Assembly (NCBI RefSeq): GCF_000614065.1
Contig: NZ_BAKG01000013.1
Coordinates: forward strand, 25,452-89,451
Length of the DNA: 64,000 bases
Source of the DNA: Prevotella dentasini JCM 15908
GTDB taxonomy: Bacteria; Bacteroidota; Bacteroidia; Bacteroidales; Bacteroidaceae
Direction of reading: 5' to 3'
The notes beneath the pieces were generated by a model, which saw only the letters and a program-made list of their open reading frames with translations, did no database searches and was not told the origin of the DNA. Below, piece after piece: positions 44,736-53,434 of the stretch. A program made the translations under genes and the position numbers. Position 1 is the first letter of the stretch; the number at the start of each line of letters is the position of its first letter.

Positions 44736-45619
44736 ATGAACAGAGGACTCTCCATCCTGATACCCACCTACAACGACATCTGCACCAAGCAGGTGGAACG
44801 CATCGTCAGCCTGCTCGGCCGCCAGCCGGACATCGACTACGAGGTGGTGGTTGCCGACGACTGCTCGCCCGACAGGCAGTGTGTCGCGGCCAATTCGCAG
44901 ATATCCGCCTACGGCCGATGCCGCTACATCCGGCTGGACAAGAACAGGGGACGCGCCGCCATACGCAACTATCTGCACGAACGGCAAAGTACGACTGGCT
45001 GCTCTACTTGGACTGCGGCGTCATCGTAGACGACGAGGACTTCTTCGCCAACTATCTGCGGCACTGCGGCAGGCGGACGGACGTCGTCTGCGGAGGCGTG
45101 AAGCCGCAACCGCCACGCGGAAACAGCAGGGAGAGCCTGCGCTACAACTACGAAAAAAGACATTTCGACACCCACCCTGCGGAGATACGCGCCCGACAAC
45201 CCTACCTCAGCTTCAGGACGACCAACTTCCTCATCAGAAAGGAAGTGATGGTGCGCACCGGCATAAACGAAGACTTCAGGACATTCGGATACGAGGACGT
45301 CGACTTCGGAAGACGGCTGCAGGCGGCACATGCCGGCATACTGCACATCGACAATCCCGTATCGTACTACGAATACGAGGACAACGCAACCTATCTCCGA
45401 AAGATAGAGGAAAGCCTCCGCACACTCTCGGCCCACCGCGACACCCTGCGACGCTACTCTCCGCTGCTGACAACCCTGCACCGCCTCCGCCCCATCCTGC
45501 CGCTCATACGCCTCTTCCACCGTCTGGCACAGGAATGGGAAAGGCGCAACCTGACGGGCAGACATCCGTCCCTGTGGGTGCTCAGACTTTACAAAATGGG
45601 ATATTTCCTCTCGCTATAA
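44736..45619 (+). CDS. Family 2 glycosyltransferase, one-base frameshift at about 44984
   Basis: GT-A fold enzyme: SILIPTYND and VVADDCSP (nucleotide-sugar binding) in the first frame; [17 protein letters not shown] (acid motif) and [10 protein letters not shown] (catalytic ED region) in the second. Restoring a G near 44984 (CGGGCA for CGGCA) gives [18 protein letters not shown] and a 294-aa protein. It probably adds a sugar to a cell-surface glycan; donor and acceptor unknown. It stands alone, divergent from rpsP. Confidence 0.85.
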
Positions 45620-45882
45620 GGCGAGTCCTCCCTCCACCTTCCCCCCCTCCAAGGAACAATGAAAGAAGAGAGAGAAAGCAATACAGCTGTAAAAATAAAT
45701 TATCCACCTTCCTTCTCCTGACCCGATTGATTGCAAACACCTTCCGGACGCCTCCTCCGGCCAGTCTGCCGATGCTGTAGACGGGCAGGGGAAATCCCGT
45801 CAGACGCCCGTTTCGCCCATTTCTTAACCAGACCGCAATCCATTGACAATCAGGTTATTACAAAACCGCCCATCCTTCTTCT
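45620..45882. other. Gene-free stretch after the glycosyltransferase
   Basis: No terminator, promoter or gene recognised. It leads into the 22-bp period array. Confidence 0.4.
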
Positions 45883-45883
45883 A

Positions 45884-46103
45884 AAAAAGTAGCTTCGTTT
45901 TCCCTGAAAAGTACCTTCGTTTTCTTCAAAAAGTACCTTCATTTTACCCAAAAAGTACCTTCGTTTTACCCAAAAAGTACCTTCGTTTTTCTAATAAGTA
46001 CCTTTACTCCTTCTTGAGAAGCACCTTTGTCTCTTCTGAACAATACCATCTTTTCTAACAGAAAGTAGCATCTTTTTCGGTAGAGAGAATCATCTTTCTG
46101 TCA
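45884..46103. repeat. Degenerate 22-bp-period tandem array, ten units
   Basis: Units of the form AAAAAGTACCTTCGTTTTACCC. The GTACC-like core is at 45889, 45911, 45933, 45955, 45977, 45998, 46021, 46043, 46065 and 46087: 22 bp apart with one 21/23 compensating pair. The right-hand copies decay (GTAGC, ATACC, AATCA). No coding frame is maintained. Confidence 0.9.
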
Positions 46104-46467
46104 AAACATTTCATTATTTTTCAGCACAATCCTCCGTCCCCCTACCCTCCAAGAAACCACATTTCCTCCACGCTGATACAGGGAAAGACATCCCCGTCCC
46201 CGCGCATTTACATGCACATTCCGCAACCAACACGTAGGGACAGGCCCCGTGCCTGTCCGCCAAACACACCGACCCAACCGCCTGCATCGGACAGACACGA
46301 GGTATGTACCTACATTCCGACTATCGGCAAAGGAGATTCAGGCGCACCATCACCCGTTCCCCCACACTCCGCCCATCCTTTCTCCTGCAAAGCAAATACG
46401 GCTTAGGGCAACCCTCCGCTGAACGGGAAACGCACGGGCACGGAGTTCTGCCCGGCACAAAGAAAGA
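46104..46467. other. Gene-free stretch between array and aroE terminator
   Basis: No gene or signal recognised in either strand. Confidence 0.4.
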
Positions 46468-46499
46468 CGGGGACAAACGAAACCATTCGTTTGTCCCCG
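46468..46499 (-). terminator. aroE terminator hairpin
   Basis: CGGGGACAAACGAA (46468-46481) pairs perfectly over 14 bp with 46486-46499, loop of four. On the minus strand it is followed by a pyrimidine-rich TCTTTCTTTG. It lies about 100 bp after the aroE stop. Confidence 0.7.
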
Positions 46500-46602
46500 C
46501 CCTTATGCCGGAATCCTGCTTCTGCACGAAAGGGAAAATGATGCCGGCGACCAGAATCCGAAGATACTTTCATAATACCGGGCCGCACCGATTTCCGTCC
46601 CG

Positions 46603-47355
46603 TTACCGCTGCTCCTTTCCGTTCCAGAACTCCCAGCTTGCGAAGGCCTGAAGAAGAAGCATTTCAAGCCCGTTCTTCACGATAGCCCCGCGCTCGCGGC
46701 CCCGCTGCATGAAGAGCGTCTCGTCGGGATTATAGATAAGGTCGTAAAGCAGCGTATGGCCGTCCATAGCCTCGTAGGGAAGCGAGGGGCACTCGTCGGC
46801 ATTGGGATACATGCCCAACGGCGTGCAGTTGACAATGACATTGTACTCTCTGACTATATCGGGCGTCAGCTCCCCGTATGTAAACGCGTCGGCACGCTTG
46901 GCGCGCGAAACGAAGCGCGTCGCGAGTCCCAGCGACTTCAGGCCGTAGTCGACGGCCTTGGCGGCCCCGCCCGTTCCGAGAACGAGTGCCTTCCTGTGAT
47001 GACGTTCGAGGAGCGGCTCTATGCTTTTGGTAAATCCTATGACGTCGCTGTTGAATCCCTTCAGCAAGGTCTTGCTGCCCTTACGGGTAACCCGGATGAC
47101 GTTGACCGCCCCGATGGCCCTCGCTTCCGGGCTTAGGCTGTCGAGAAACGGAATGACCTGCTCCTTGTAGGGGATGGTTACGTTAAGTCCGCGCAGACTG
47201 GGGGTGGAGTCCAATATCTGGACGAGACGCTCAATGGAGGGAATCTCGAAGTTGATGTAGCGCGCGTCAATTCCCTCATTCTCAAATTTCTCATTAAAGT
47301 AGCCTACCGAGAAGGAATGTCCCAGTGGGCATCCGATGAGTCCATATTTATCCAT
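46603..47355 (-). CDS. aroE: Shikimate dehydrogenase
   Basis: 250 aa. Reduces 3-dehydroshikimate to shikimate with NADPH in aromatic amino acid synthesis. The shikimate-binding motif GCPLGHSFS, the catalytic Lys in TIPYKEQ and the NADP loop VLGTGGAAKA are present. ATG at 47355 is preferred to a GTG two codons upstream. It follows menG after 15 bp in what looks like a phoH-purC-menG-aroE run on one strand. Confidence 0.92.
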   Translation of the reverse strand: MDKYGLIGCPLGHSFSVGYFNEKFENEGIDARYINFEIPSIERLVQILDSTPSLRGLNVTIPYKEQVIPFLDSLSPEARAIGAVNVIRVTRKGSKTLLKGFNSDVIGFTKSIEPLLERHHRKALVLGTGGAAKAVDYGLKSLGLATRFVSRAKRADAFTYGELTPDIVREYNVIVNCTPLGMYPNADECPSLPYEAMDGHTLLYDLIYNPDETLFMQRGRERGAIVKNGLEMLLLQAFASWEFWNGKEQR

Positions 47356-47370
47356 AGACACTGAATTGTT

Positions 47371-48105
47371 TTATTTTTCTGCAAGGTACATCGTGCAGAT
47401 GCCGAACGTAAGCCGCCTGAACGAAGTCTTCCTGAAGCCTGCCCGGGCGAGGATTCCCATCATTTCCTCGCCTTGCGGAAAGGCAGCGATGGTCTTGTTC
47501 AGATAGTCGTAGGCATTGCCGTCCTTGGAGACAAGCCTGCCATACGTGGGAAGCACGATGGCAGAATAGACCTTGAACAGCTGCTTCATCGGAAAGCTCA
47601 CGGGCGTGGTCAGCTCCACGATGGCGAGGTGTCCGCCGGGCTTCAGTACCCGGCACATCTCGCTCAGCCCCCTGTCGAGATTCTCGAAGTTGCGGATACC
47701 GAATGCAGCCGTAACGGCATCGAAGGTGTCGGACGGGAAAGTCAGGTTCAGGCAGTCCTCTTTTTGGAACGAGATGATGCCGTCCAGCCCCGCCGCCTTC
47801 ACCTTCCGCCTGCCCACCTGCATCATGCCCTCCGATATGTCGGCACCGACAAGTGCCTGCGGCTTCAGCATTTGGGCAGAGAGAATGGCAAAGTCGCCCG
47901 TCCCCGTGGCAATGTCGAGTATCTGCTGCGGATGATAGGGAGCAAGCTGCCGGATTGCCTTACGACGCCATCCGCGGTCAATGTCCCATGACAGGCGGTG
48001 ATTCAACATGTCGTAAGTCTCGGCAATGTTGTCGAACATCTCTTCGACGAGCTTGCCTTTCTCGCCTTCTCCGTTGTAGGGTTTTATCTTCTCCTGCTCG
48101 TACAT
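47371..48105 (-). CDS. menG: Demethylmenaquinone methyltransferase
   Basis: 244 aa, UbiE/MenG family. Methylates demethylmenaquinone to menaquinone, the membrane quinone of anaerobic Bacteroidetes and the electron acceptor of the Na+-NQR encoded at 58-63.8 kb. Family motifs: [32 protein letters not shown] loop [19 protein letters not shown] and [14 protein letters not shown]. Length normal. Confidence 0.93.
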   Translation of the reverse strand: MYEQEKIKPYNGEGEKGKLVEEMFDNIAETYDMLNHRLSWDIDRGWRRKAIRQLAPYHPQQILDIATGTGDFAILSAQMLKPQALVGADISEGMMQVGRRKVKAAGLDGIISFQKEDCLNLTFPSDTFDAVTAAFGIRNFENLDRGLSEMCRVLKPGGHLAIVELTTPVSFPMKQLFKVYSAIVLPTYGRLVSKDGNAYDYLNKTIAAFPQGEEMMGILARAGFRKTSFRRLTFGICTMYLAEK

Positions 48106-48308
48106 GTTTTGGAAGTTAAGGAAATTAAACGAGTTAAGGGGGAGTTAGGAAAAGTCTGGGTAGCCGGGAGAGCCGGGGAGGTTTGGGCAGAAGCCTCTGT
48201 GCGGCATGAGCGTCCCGGGATTTGACGGGAGCCGCGCCCGGTGCCCTTGCGGCAACATCGCCGCCTCAGCGGTATTGGCTCCGGTTCCCCGGCACCTTAT
48301 TAATATCC

Positions 48309-49264
48309 TTAATTCCTTTTGAGTTCTGCCAGACAGCCTTTCACGTTCTTCTCAATGCGTGCGGCAATATCTCCATCCTCGGCAGCCTTGTCGAATTTCT
48401 CGCCCGTGATATGCTCGTAAAGCTCTATGTAGCGGTCGCTGACGCTCTCAGCATACTCGTCGGTAATCTCCGGCAGGGTCTGACCCGGCTCGTTCATAAA
48501 GTCATGCTCAATGAGCCACTGGCGGACGAACTCCTTGGAAAGCTGCTTCTGCGGCTCGCCCTTTGCCAGCTTCTCCTCATAGCCGCCGGCATAGAAGTAG
48601 CGGCTCGAATCGGGCGTGTGAATCTCGTCTATGAGGTAGCACTTACCGTCGCGCTTGCCGAACTCGTACTTCGTGTCAACGAGAATCAGGCCCTGCTTGG
48701 CGGCAATCTCCTGACCACGGGCGAAGAGCCTGCGTGTCCAGTCCTCAATGATGGCATAGTCTTCTTCGGATACAATGCCCTGACGGATGATTTCCTCCTT
48801 GGAGATGTTCATGTCGTGTCCCTCATCAGCCTTGGTAGTCGGTGTGATGATAGGCTCCGGGAAACGCTCGTTCTCACGCATGCCGTCGGGCAGCTTCACG
48901 CCGCAAATCTCCCTGCAACCGTCCTTGTAGCACGCCAAGCAGAACCGGTAAGGATGGAGCGGATTATCATTTCTACACGAAAGCCCTCACATTTCAGACC
49001 TACCGTAACCATCGGGTCGGGCGTAGCCAACTTCCAGTTGGGACAGATGTCGGCCGTCATGTCAAGGAACTTGCCGGCAATCTGGTTCAGCACCTGCCCC
49101 TTAAACGGTATTCCCTTCGGCAGCACAACGTCGAATGCAGAGATTCGGTCGGTTGCCACCATGACGATGAGGTCGTCGTTGATGTCGTAAACATCACGTA
49201 CTTTTCCGTGATACACACTCTTCTGTCCATCGAAATGGAAATCAGTCTTTGTTAATGCTTTCAT
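48309..49264 (-). CDS. purC: SAICAR synthase, one-base frameshift at about 48929
   Basis: Joins aspartate to CAIR with ATP in purine synthesis. The first frame has [39 protein letters not shown] and [20 protein letters not shown]; the second has [34 protein letters not shown] and [25 protein letters not shown]. They join as GSAWRA-YKDGC if GCTTAC is read for GCTAC, giving 318 aa, the family size. The gene is essential in most conditions, so a sequence error is the simplest explanation. Its start overlaps phoH by 23 bp. Confidence 0.9.
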
Positions 49265-50234
49265 TGTCTTTATGTTTATAGGGTCCTGTCGCTTGTCTCG
49301 CCTTGTCGTAAGCCTCGTAGGCGTTGACGATACGCGTAACCAACTTGTGCCTTACAATGTCCTTCTTCGTCAGGTTGATAACCGAAATGCCTTCCACGCC
49401 TCCCAAGATGGACAACGCCTCTTTCAGCCCGCTCTTCTCTGCGTGGGGGAGGTCTATCTGTGTCATGTCGCCCGTGATAATCATCTTCGTATTCCATCCC
49501 ATACGGGTGAGGAACATGCGGATTTGCGCCGGAGTCGTATTCTGGGCCTCATCCAGAATAACGACGGCATCGCTGAGCGTCCTTCCGCGCATGAAAGCCA
49601 AGGGGGCAATCTGAATGATGTGCTTGTCCATCATGTCCTGCAACTTCACGGCAGGTATCATGTCCTCCAAGGCATCGTAGAGCGGTTGCAGGTAAGGGTC
49701 TATCTTGTCCTTCATGTCGCCCGGCAGGAAACCCAACTTCTCGCCGGCCTCCACGGCGGGCCGGGAAAGTATAATCTTCTTGGCGGTCTTGTCCTTCAGG
49801 GCTTTCACGGCCAAGGCTATGCTAAGGTAGGTTTTTCCCGTTCCGGCAGGGCCTACGGCAAACATCATATCGCTTTTCCCGAAAGCGTCAATCAGCAGCT
49901 GCTGGTTCTCCGAACGCCCCTTGATGGGCCGGCCCGAAATGGAATAGACGACAACATCCTTCGCTGCATCCGCCTTGGGGCCTTTGCCATTGACAATATC
50001 GAGGATGTCCTCCTCACTGATAGTATTATACTTCTCTACGTGCCTGCGCAATAACTCTATATTTTCCTCGAACTTAACCATCTCCTCTTCGTCGCCCAGA
50101 ACCTTGATGACGTTTCCTCGGGCCACTACCCGGAGCTTGGGGAACAGGGACTTTATCATTTGCAAATGACCATTACCGACCCCGTAGAACACCACCGGGT
50201 CAATATCTTCGAGAACTATATGTTTTTCTATCAA
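49242..50234 (-). CDS. phoH: PhoH-family P-loop ATPase
   Basis: 330 aa. N-terminal KH-like region ([19 protein letters not shown]) and the PhoH ATPase with Walker [10 protein letters not shown] and Walker B VILDEAQN, followed by [11 protein letters not shown]. Predicted RNA-linked ATPase/helicase-like protein; the exact role is not settled. It overlaps purC by 23 bp and has its own -7 element (TATCTTTG, 50260-50267). Confidence 0.9.
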   Translation of the reverse strand: MIEKHIVLEDIDPVVFYGVGNGHLQMIKSLFPKLRVVARGNVIKVLGDEEEMVKFEENIELLRRHVEKYNTISEEDILDIVNGKGPKADAAKDVVVYSISGRPIKGRSENQQLLIDAFGKSDMMFAVGPAGTGKTYLSIALAVKALKDKTAKKIILSRPAVEAGEKLGFLPGDMKDKIDPYLQPLYDALEDMIPAVKLQDMMDKHIIQIAPLAFMRGRTLSDAVVILDEAQNTTPAQIRMFLTRMGWNTKMIITGDMTQIDLPHAEKSGLKEALSILGGVEGISVINLTKKDIVRHKLVTRIVNAYEAYDKARQATGPYKHKDNESINKD

Positions 50235-50259
50235 TTCCTTTGCCTTTAATTATTGGGCG

Positions 50260-50267
50260 CAAAGATA
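50260..50267 (-). promoter_or_regulatory. phoH operon -7 element (TATCTTTG)
   Basis: Minus-strand TATCTTTG fits TAnnTTTG, 25 bp before the phoH start at 50234. Confidence 0.55.
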
Positions 50268-50330
50268 CTATAAAATCGTGAACCTCGCAAATAAATCTAA
50301 TTTCTTAATTCCCGTTTATCATTTTATTAT

Positions 50331-50338
50331 TACCTTTG
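50331..50338 (+). promoter_or_regulatory. -7 element (TACCTTTG) of a probably leaderless gene
   Basis: TACCTTTG ends five bases before the ATG at 50344, the same geometry as at the glycosyltransferase. Confidence 0.55.
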
Positions 50339-50343
50339 TGGCA

Positions 50344-51153
50344 ATGAAAATAAAGTATAGGATTACAAAGAATCAGTTTCTCATTGGTTTTATCGCAGTT
50401 ACGCTATTGCTGGCACTGGTGCGTCTCATTTTCCCATCAGTGGCAGGGAAAGGATATGCCGTCCAAAAATCAGTACACGATACTATTCAGGAAGATTCCG
50501 TCAATATACCATCCGAACCGGCAGACACTATCAGGACAGAACCGCAGCCTGCTCTCGCGCTGCCCCAATTGTCTCATTTTTTCAATACAGACGGCACCCT
50601 ATCCAAACACCGCATTACAGGAGTCCGCGACTATGACGAGAGCTTTCCCGATTCGCAGAGCCTTCAACTGGCAGCTGCACTGAAGTATGGCGTGCGGCCA
50701 GTCATAGACCGTGCCGATGCCGAAAAGCGAAAAGGCGAACTGGTATATGTCGGGAGCAATCCTTTCTTCGACATGAAGAGACTCAACAACAGCGTCCCCT
50801 ACCTTGTCCCTCGCGCTGCGATTCTGCTTCAGGATATTGCACGCAACTTCATGGACAGCCTGCAGATGAAGGGCGTGCCACTAAACAAGCTCTTGGTTTC
50901 GAGCATCCTACGGACAAAAGAGGACGTACAGCGGCTGCGGCAGCACAATCACAACGCCACCGAAAACAGCTGCCACCTTTACGGCACGACCTTCGACATC
51001 GCCTACAACAAGTACGGCAGCATCACCCGGCCCGTCCGCGACGACACGCTGAAGTGGATACTGAGTGAGGTCCTCAACGACATCCGCAGGCAGGGCCGCT
51101 GCTACATCAAGCATGAGAAGCGTCAGGGCTGCTTCCATATCACAGTAAGGTAA
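50344..51153 (+). CDS. DUF5715-like envelope protein with M15-type peptidase signature
   Basis: 269 aa from ATG 50344, set by the promoter. One N-terminal membrane helix (FLIGFIAVTLLLALVRLIF). The C-terminal half has LLVSSILRTKEDVQRLRQHNHNATENSCHLYGTTFDIAY and ends QGCFHITVR. The spacing SxHxxGxxxD ... FHI recalls the zinc ligands of M15 D-Ala-D-Ala carboxypeptidases, so it may cut peptidoglycan stem peptides in the periplasm. Monocistronic, divergent from phoH. Confidence 0.75.
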   Translation: MKIKYRITKNQFLIGFIAVTLLLALVRLIFPSVAGKGYAVQKSVHDTIQEDSVNIPSEPADTIRTEPQPALALPQLSHFFNTDGTLSKHRITGVRDYDESFPDSQSLQLAAALKYGVRPVIDRADAEKRKGELVYVGSNPFFDMKRLNNSVPYLVPRAAILLQDIARNFMDSLQMKGVPLNKLLVSSILRTKEDVQRLRQHNHNATENSCHLYGTTFDIAYNKYGSITRPVRDDTLKWILSEVLNDIRRQGRCYIKHEKRQGCFHITVR

Positions 51154-51324
51154 CCCCGGCATCGCCTTAAACCTCCGAGAAAAGCAACCTGCACGGCCAT
51201 GCAGGGCAGACTTGGTCAGAAGTTATCGGATTGTGGAAACATAACAAAAGCATAAAAAACATTTACAACTGCTGCTTTTCAAGTAGCATCTACAACTACT
51301 TGAAATACAAGGCTATAAGAAACG

Positions 51325-51450
51325 CCATGCGAAAGTGCCCGTTTGGCAATGCGAAACGGGCACTTTGACAAGACGAAAGTGCCGTTTTCGCATCATGAAA
51401 GTGCCTTGCTGACTATGCGAAAGTGGCACTTTGACCATGCGGTAGGGACG
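51325..51450. repeat. Degenerate 22-bp-period tandem array, about six units
   Basis: GCGAAAGTGCC-like cores with the GAAAG element at 51331, 51353, 51375, 51397, 51419 and a weak copy at 51441, exactly 22 bp apart. Some copies also carry the complement GGGCACTTT, so hairpins can form. The rest of 51154-51464 shows nothing else. Confidence 0.85.
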
Positions 51451-51464
51451 GTATGAAATAAAAA

Positions 51465-51499
51465 TAGGAGGTAAACCTATCTGATAGGTTTACCTCCTA
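51465..51499 (-). terminator. rpsA terminator: 17-bp perfect hairpin
   Basis: TAGGAGGTAAACCTATC (51465-51481) pairs fully with 51483-51499 around a single T. It lies 28 bp after the rpsA stop and can act in both directions, also ending the DUF5715-like transcript. Confidence 0.8.
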
Positions 51500-51527
51500 A
51501 TATATTAAAGTTTCTGGTAAGGAAAGA

Positions 51528-53312
51528 TTACTTTCCTTCTTCCATCTTCTTCTTCAGGTCGGCAAGTACGCCAAGGTCGCCAAGAGAAGTTCCTGCGGCA
51601 ACATTGTTTACCTGTGGAGTTGCTTCCGGCTTGCGGTTGCCACCGTTATGACGCTGGCGGCGTGGTTCTTCCTTAACCTCTTCGAATGTACGGGAGTGGG
51701 AGAGGATGATGCGCTTGGTATCTTTTACAAACTCAATAACCATGAATGGGAGAACTTCACCAAGCTGTGCCTGTGTGCCGTCCTGCTTTACGAGGTGCTT
51801 GGGAGTAGCGAAACCTTCTCCGCCTTCGTTGAGCGTGATAACTGCACCCTTGTCCATTGACTCGGTAATCTTACCCTCGTGTACAGATCCCGGAGTGTAA
51901 ATGGTCTCGTATGTATCCCAAGGATTGGATTCAAGCTGCTTGTGTCCAAGGCTTAGGCGGCGGTTCTCCTTGTCTATTTCAAGAACGACTACATCAATCT
52001 CTGCGCCCTGAGTGGTGAACTCTGATGGGTGCTTAACCTTCTTGGTCCAAGAGAGGTCGCTGATATGGATGAGGCCGTCTACGCCTTCCTCAAGTTCTAC
52101 GAAGATACCAAAGTTAGTGAAGTTGCGAACCTTTGCAGTGTGCTTGGAACCAACAGGATACTTCACTTCGATAGCCTCCCATGGGTCTTCCTTGAGCTGC
52201 TTGATGCCAAGAGACATCTTGCGCTCCTCACGGTCGAGCGTGAGGATAACTGCCTCAATCTCGTCACCGACCTTCATAAACTCCTGTGCAGAACGCAGGT
52301 GCTGGCTCCAGCTCATTTCTGAAACGTGGATAAGGCCTTCAACGCCCGGCTGTATCTCAACAAATGCACCGTAGTCAGCCATAACGACTACCTTGCCATT
52401 GACGTGGTCGCCCACCTTGAGATTTGCATCCAAAGCATCCCATGGGTGTGGTGCAAGCTGCTTCAGACCGAGTGCGATGCGCTTCTTGTCTTCATCAAAG
52501 TCAAGGATAACGACATTGATTTTCTCGTCGAGAGCTACAACCTCGTGCGGATCGCTCACGCGGCCCCAAGAGAGATCTGTGATGTGGATGAGTCCGTCAA
52601 CACCGCCAAGGTCAACGAATACACCGTAAGAAGTGATGTTCTTGACGGTTCCTTCGAGAATCTGACCCTTTTCGAGGTGAGAGATGATTTCCTTGCGCTG
52701 TGCTTCAAGTTCAGCCTCAATAAGTGCCTTGTGAGATACAACTACGTTGCGGAACTCCTGATTGATTTTGACAACCTTGAACTCCATGGTCTTGCCTACA
52801 AATACATCGTAGTCGCGTATTGGGTGGACGTCAATCTGGCTGCCGGGGAGGAAGGCTTCGATGCCGAATACATCAACAATCATACCGCCCTTAGTGCGGC
52901 TCTTGATATAGCCCTGAATAACCTGATCCTCATCCAGTGCCTTGTTGATGTTCTCCCAGCTCTTCTGCAAGCGTGCCTTCTTGTGAGAGAGTACGAGCTG
53001 GCCGCGCTTGTCTTCCTGATTCTCAACGTAAACTTCAACCTTGTCGCCGGCCTTCAGCTCTGGGTTGTAACGGAACTCTGATGCAGGGATGATGCCATCG
53101 CTCTTGTAGCCGATGTTCACTACAACCTCTTTCTTGTCGATAGAGATGACTGTTCCCTCTACGACCTGATGCTCCTGAATCTTGTTGAGGGTCTCGTCGT
53201 AAGCCTTGGTCAGGTCGTCCTTGCTAACCTCTACCTGTGCTCCGTTCTCGAATTCGTCCCAATTGAAGTCAGCTAATGGCTGTACGTTCTTGACGTCTTC
53301 AAATTTTGTCAT
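51528..53312 (-). CDS. rpsA: 30S ribosomal protein S1
   Basis: 594 aa with six S1 (OB-fold) RNA-binding repeats, for example GTVISIDKKEVVVNIGY, GYIKSRTKGGMIVDV, GTVKNITSYGVFVDLGGVDGLIHITDLSW, GKVVVMADYGAFVEI, AKVRNFTNFGIFVELEEGVDGLIHISDLSW and GKITESMDKGAVITL. It brings mRNA to the ribosome. The N-terminal Bacteroidetes extension and a basic C-terminal tail (PRRQRHNGGNRKPEA) are present. Its -7 element is TAACTTTG at 53395-53402, leaving an 80-nt leader. Confidence 0.95.
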   Translation of the reverse strand: MTKFEDVKNVQPLADFNWDEFENGAQVEVSKDDLTKAYDETLNKIQEHQVVEGTVISIDKKEVVVNIGYKSDGIIPASEFRYNPELKAGDKVEVYVENQEDKRGQLVLSHKKARLQKSWENINKALDEDQVIQGYIKSRTKGGMIVDVFGIEAFLPGSQIDVHPIRDYDVFVGKTMEFKVVKINQEFRNVVVSHKALIEAELEAQRKEIISHLEKGQILEGTVKNITSYGVFVDLGGVDGLIHITDLSWGRVSDPHEVVALDEKINVVILDFDEDKKRIALGLKQLAPHPWDALDANLKVGDHVNGKVVVMADYGAFVEIQPGVEGLIHVSEMSWSQHLRSAQEFMKVGDEIEAVILTLDREERKMSLGIKQLKEDPWEAIEVKYPVGSKHTAKVRNFTNFGIFVELEEGVDGLIHISDLSWTKKVKHPSEFTTQGAEIDVVVLEIDKENRRLSLGHKQLESNPWDTYETIYTPGSVHEGKITESMDKGAVITLNEGGEGFATPKHLVKQDGTQAQLGEVLPFMVIEFVKDTKRIILSHSRTFEEVKEEPRRQRHNGGNRKPEATPQVNNVAAGTSLGDLGVLADLKKKMEEGK

Positions 53313-53394
53313 AAATGTTTTTAATAAATTAATTAATAAAGTTTGACTTTATATGAATTACTATCAGTAAGGGCTTTGCACGCCCATACGGGCG

Positions 53395-53402
53395 CAAAGT
53401 TA
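53395..53402 (-). promoter_or_regulatory. rpsA -7 element (TAACTTTG)
   Basis: Minus-strand TAACTTTG fits TAnnTTTG. A short hairpin (CGCCC-ATA-CGGGCG) follows in the early leader. Confidence 0.5.
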
Positions 53403-53434
53403 CAAATAATAATCTGAATATCAATGCTTATGCT

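Noticed and set aside
45884..46103. Reading the 22-bp array as a CRISPR
   Set aside because: There are no unique spacers between repeats, the units abut directly and decay gradually, and no cas genes are in the window.
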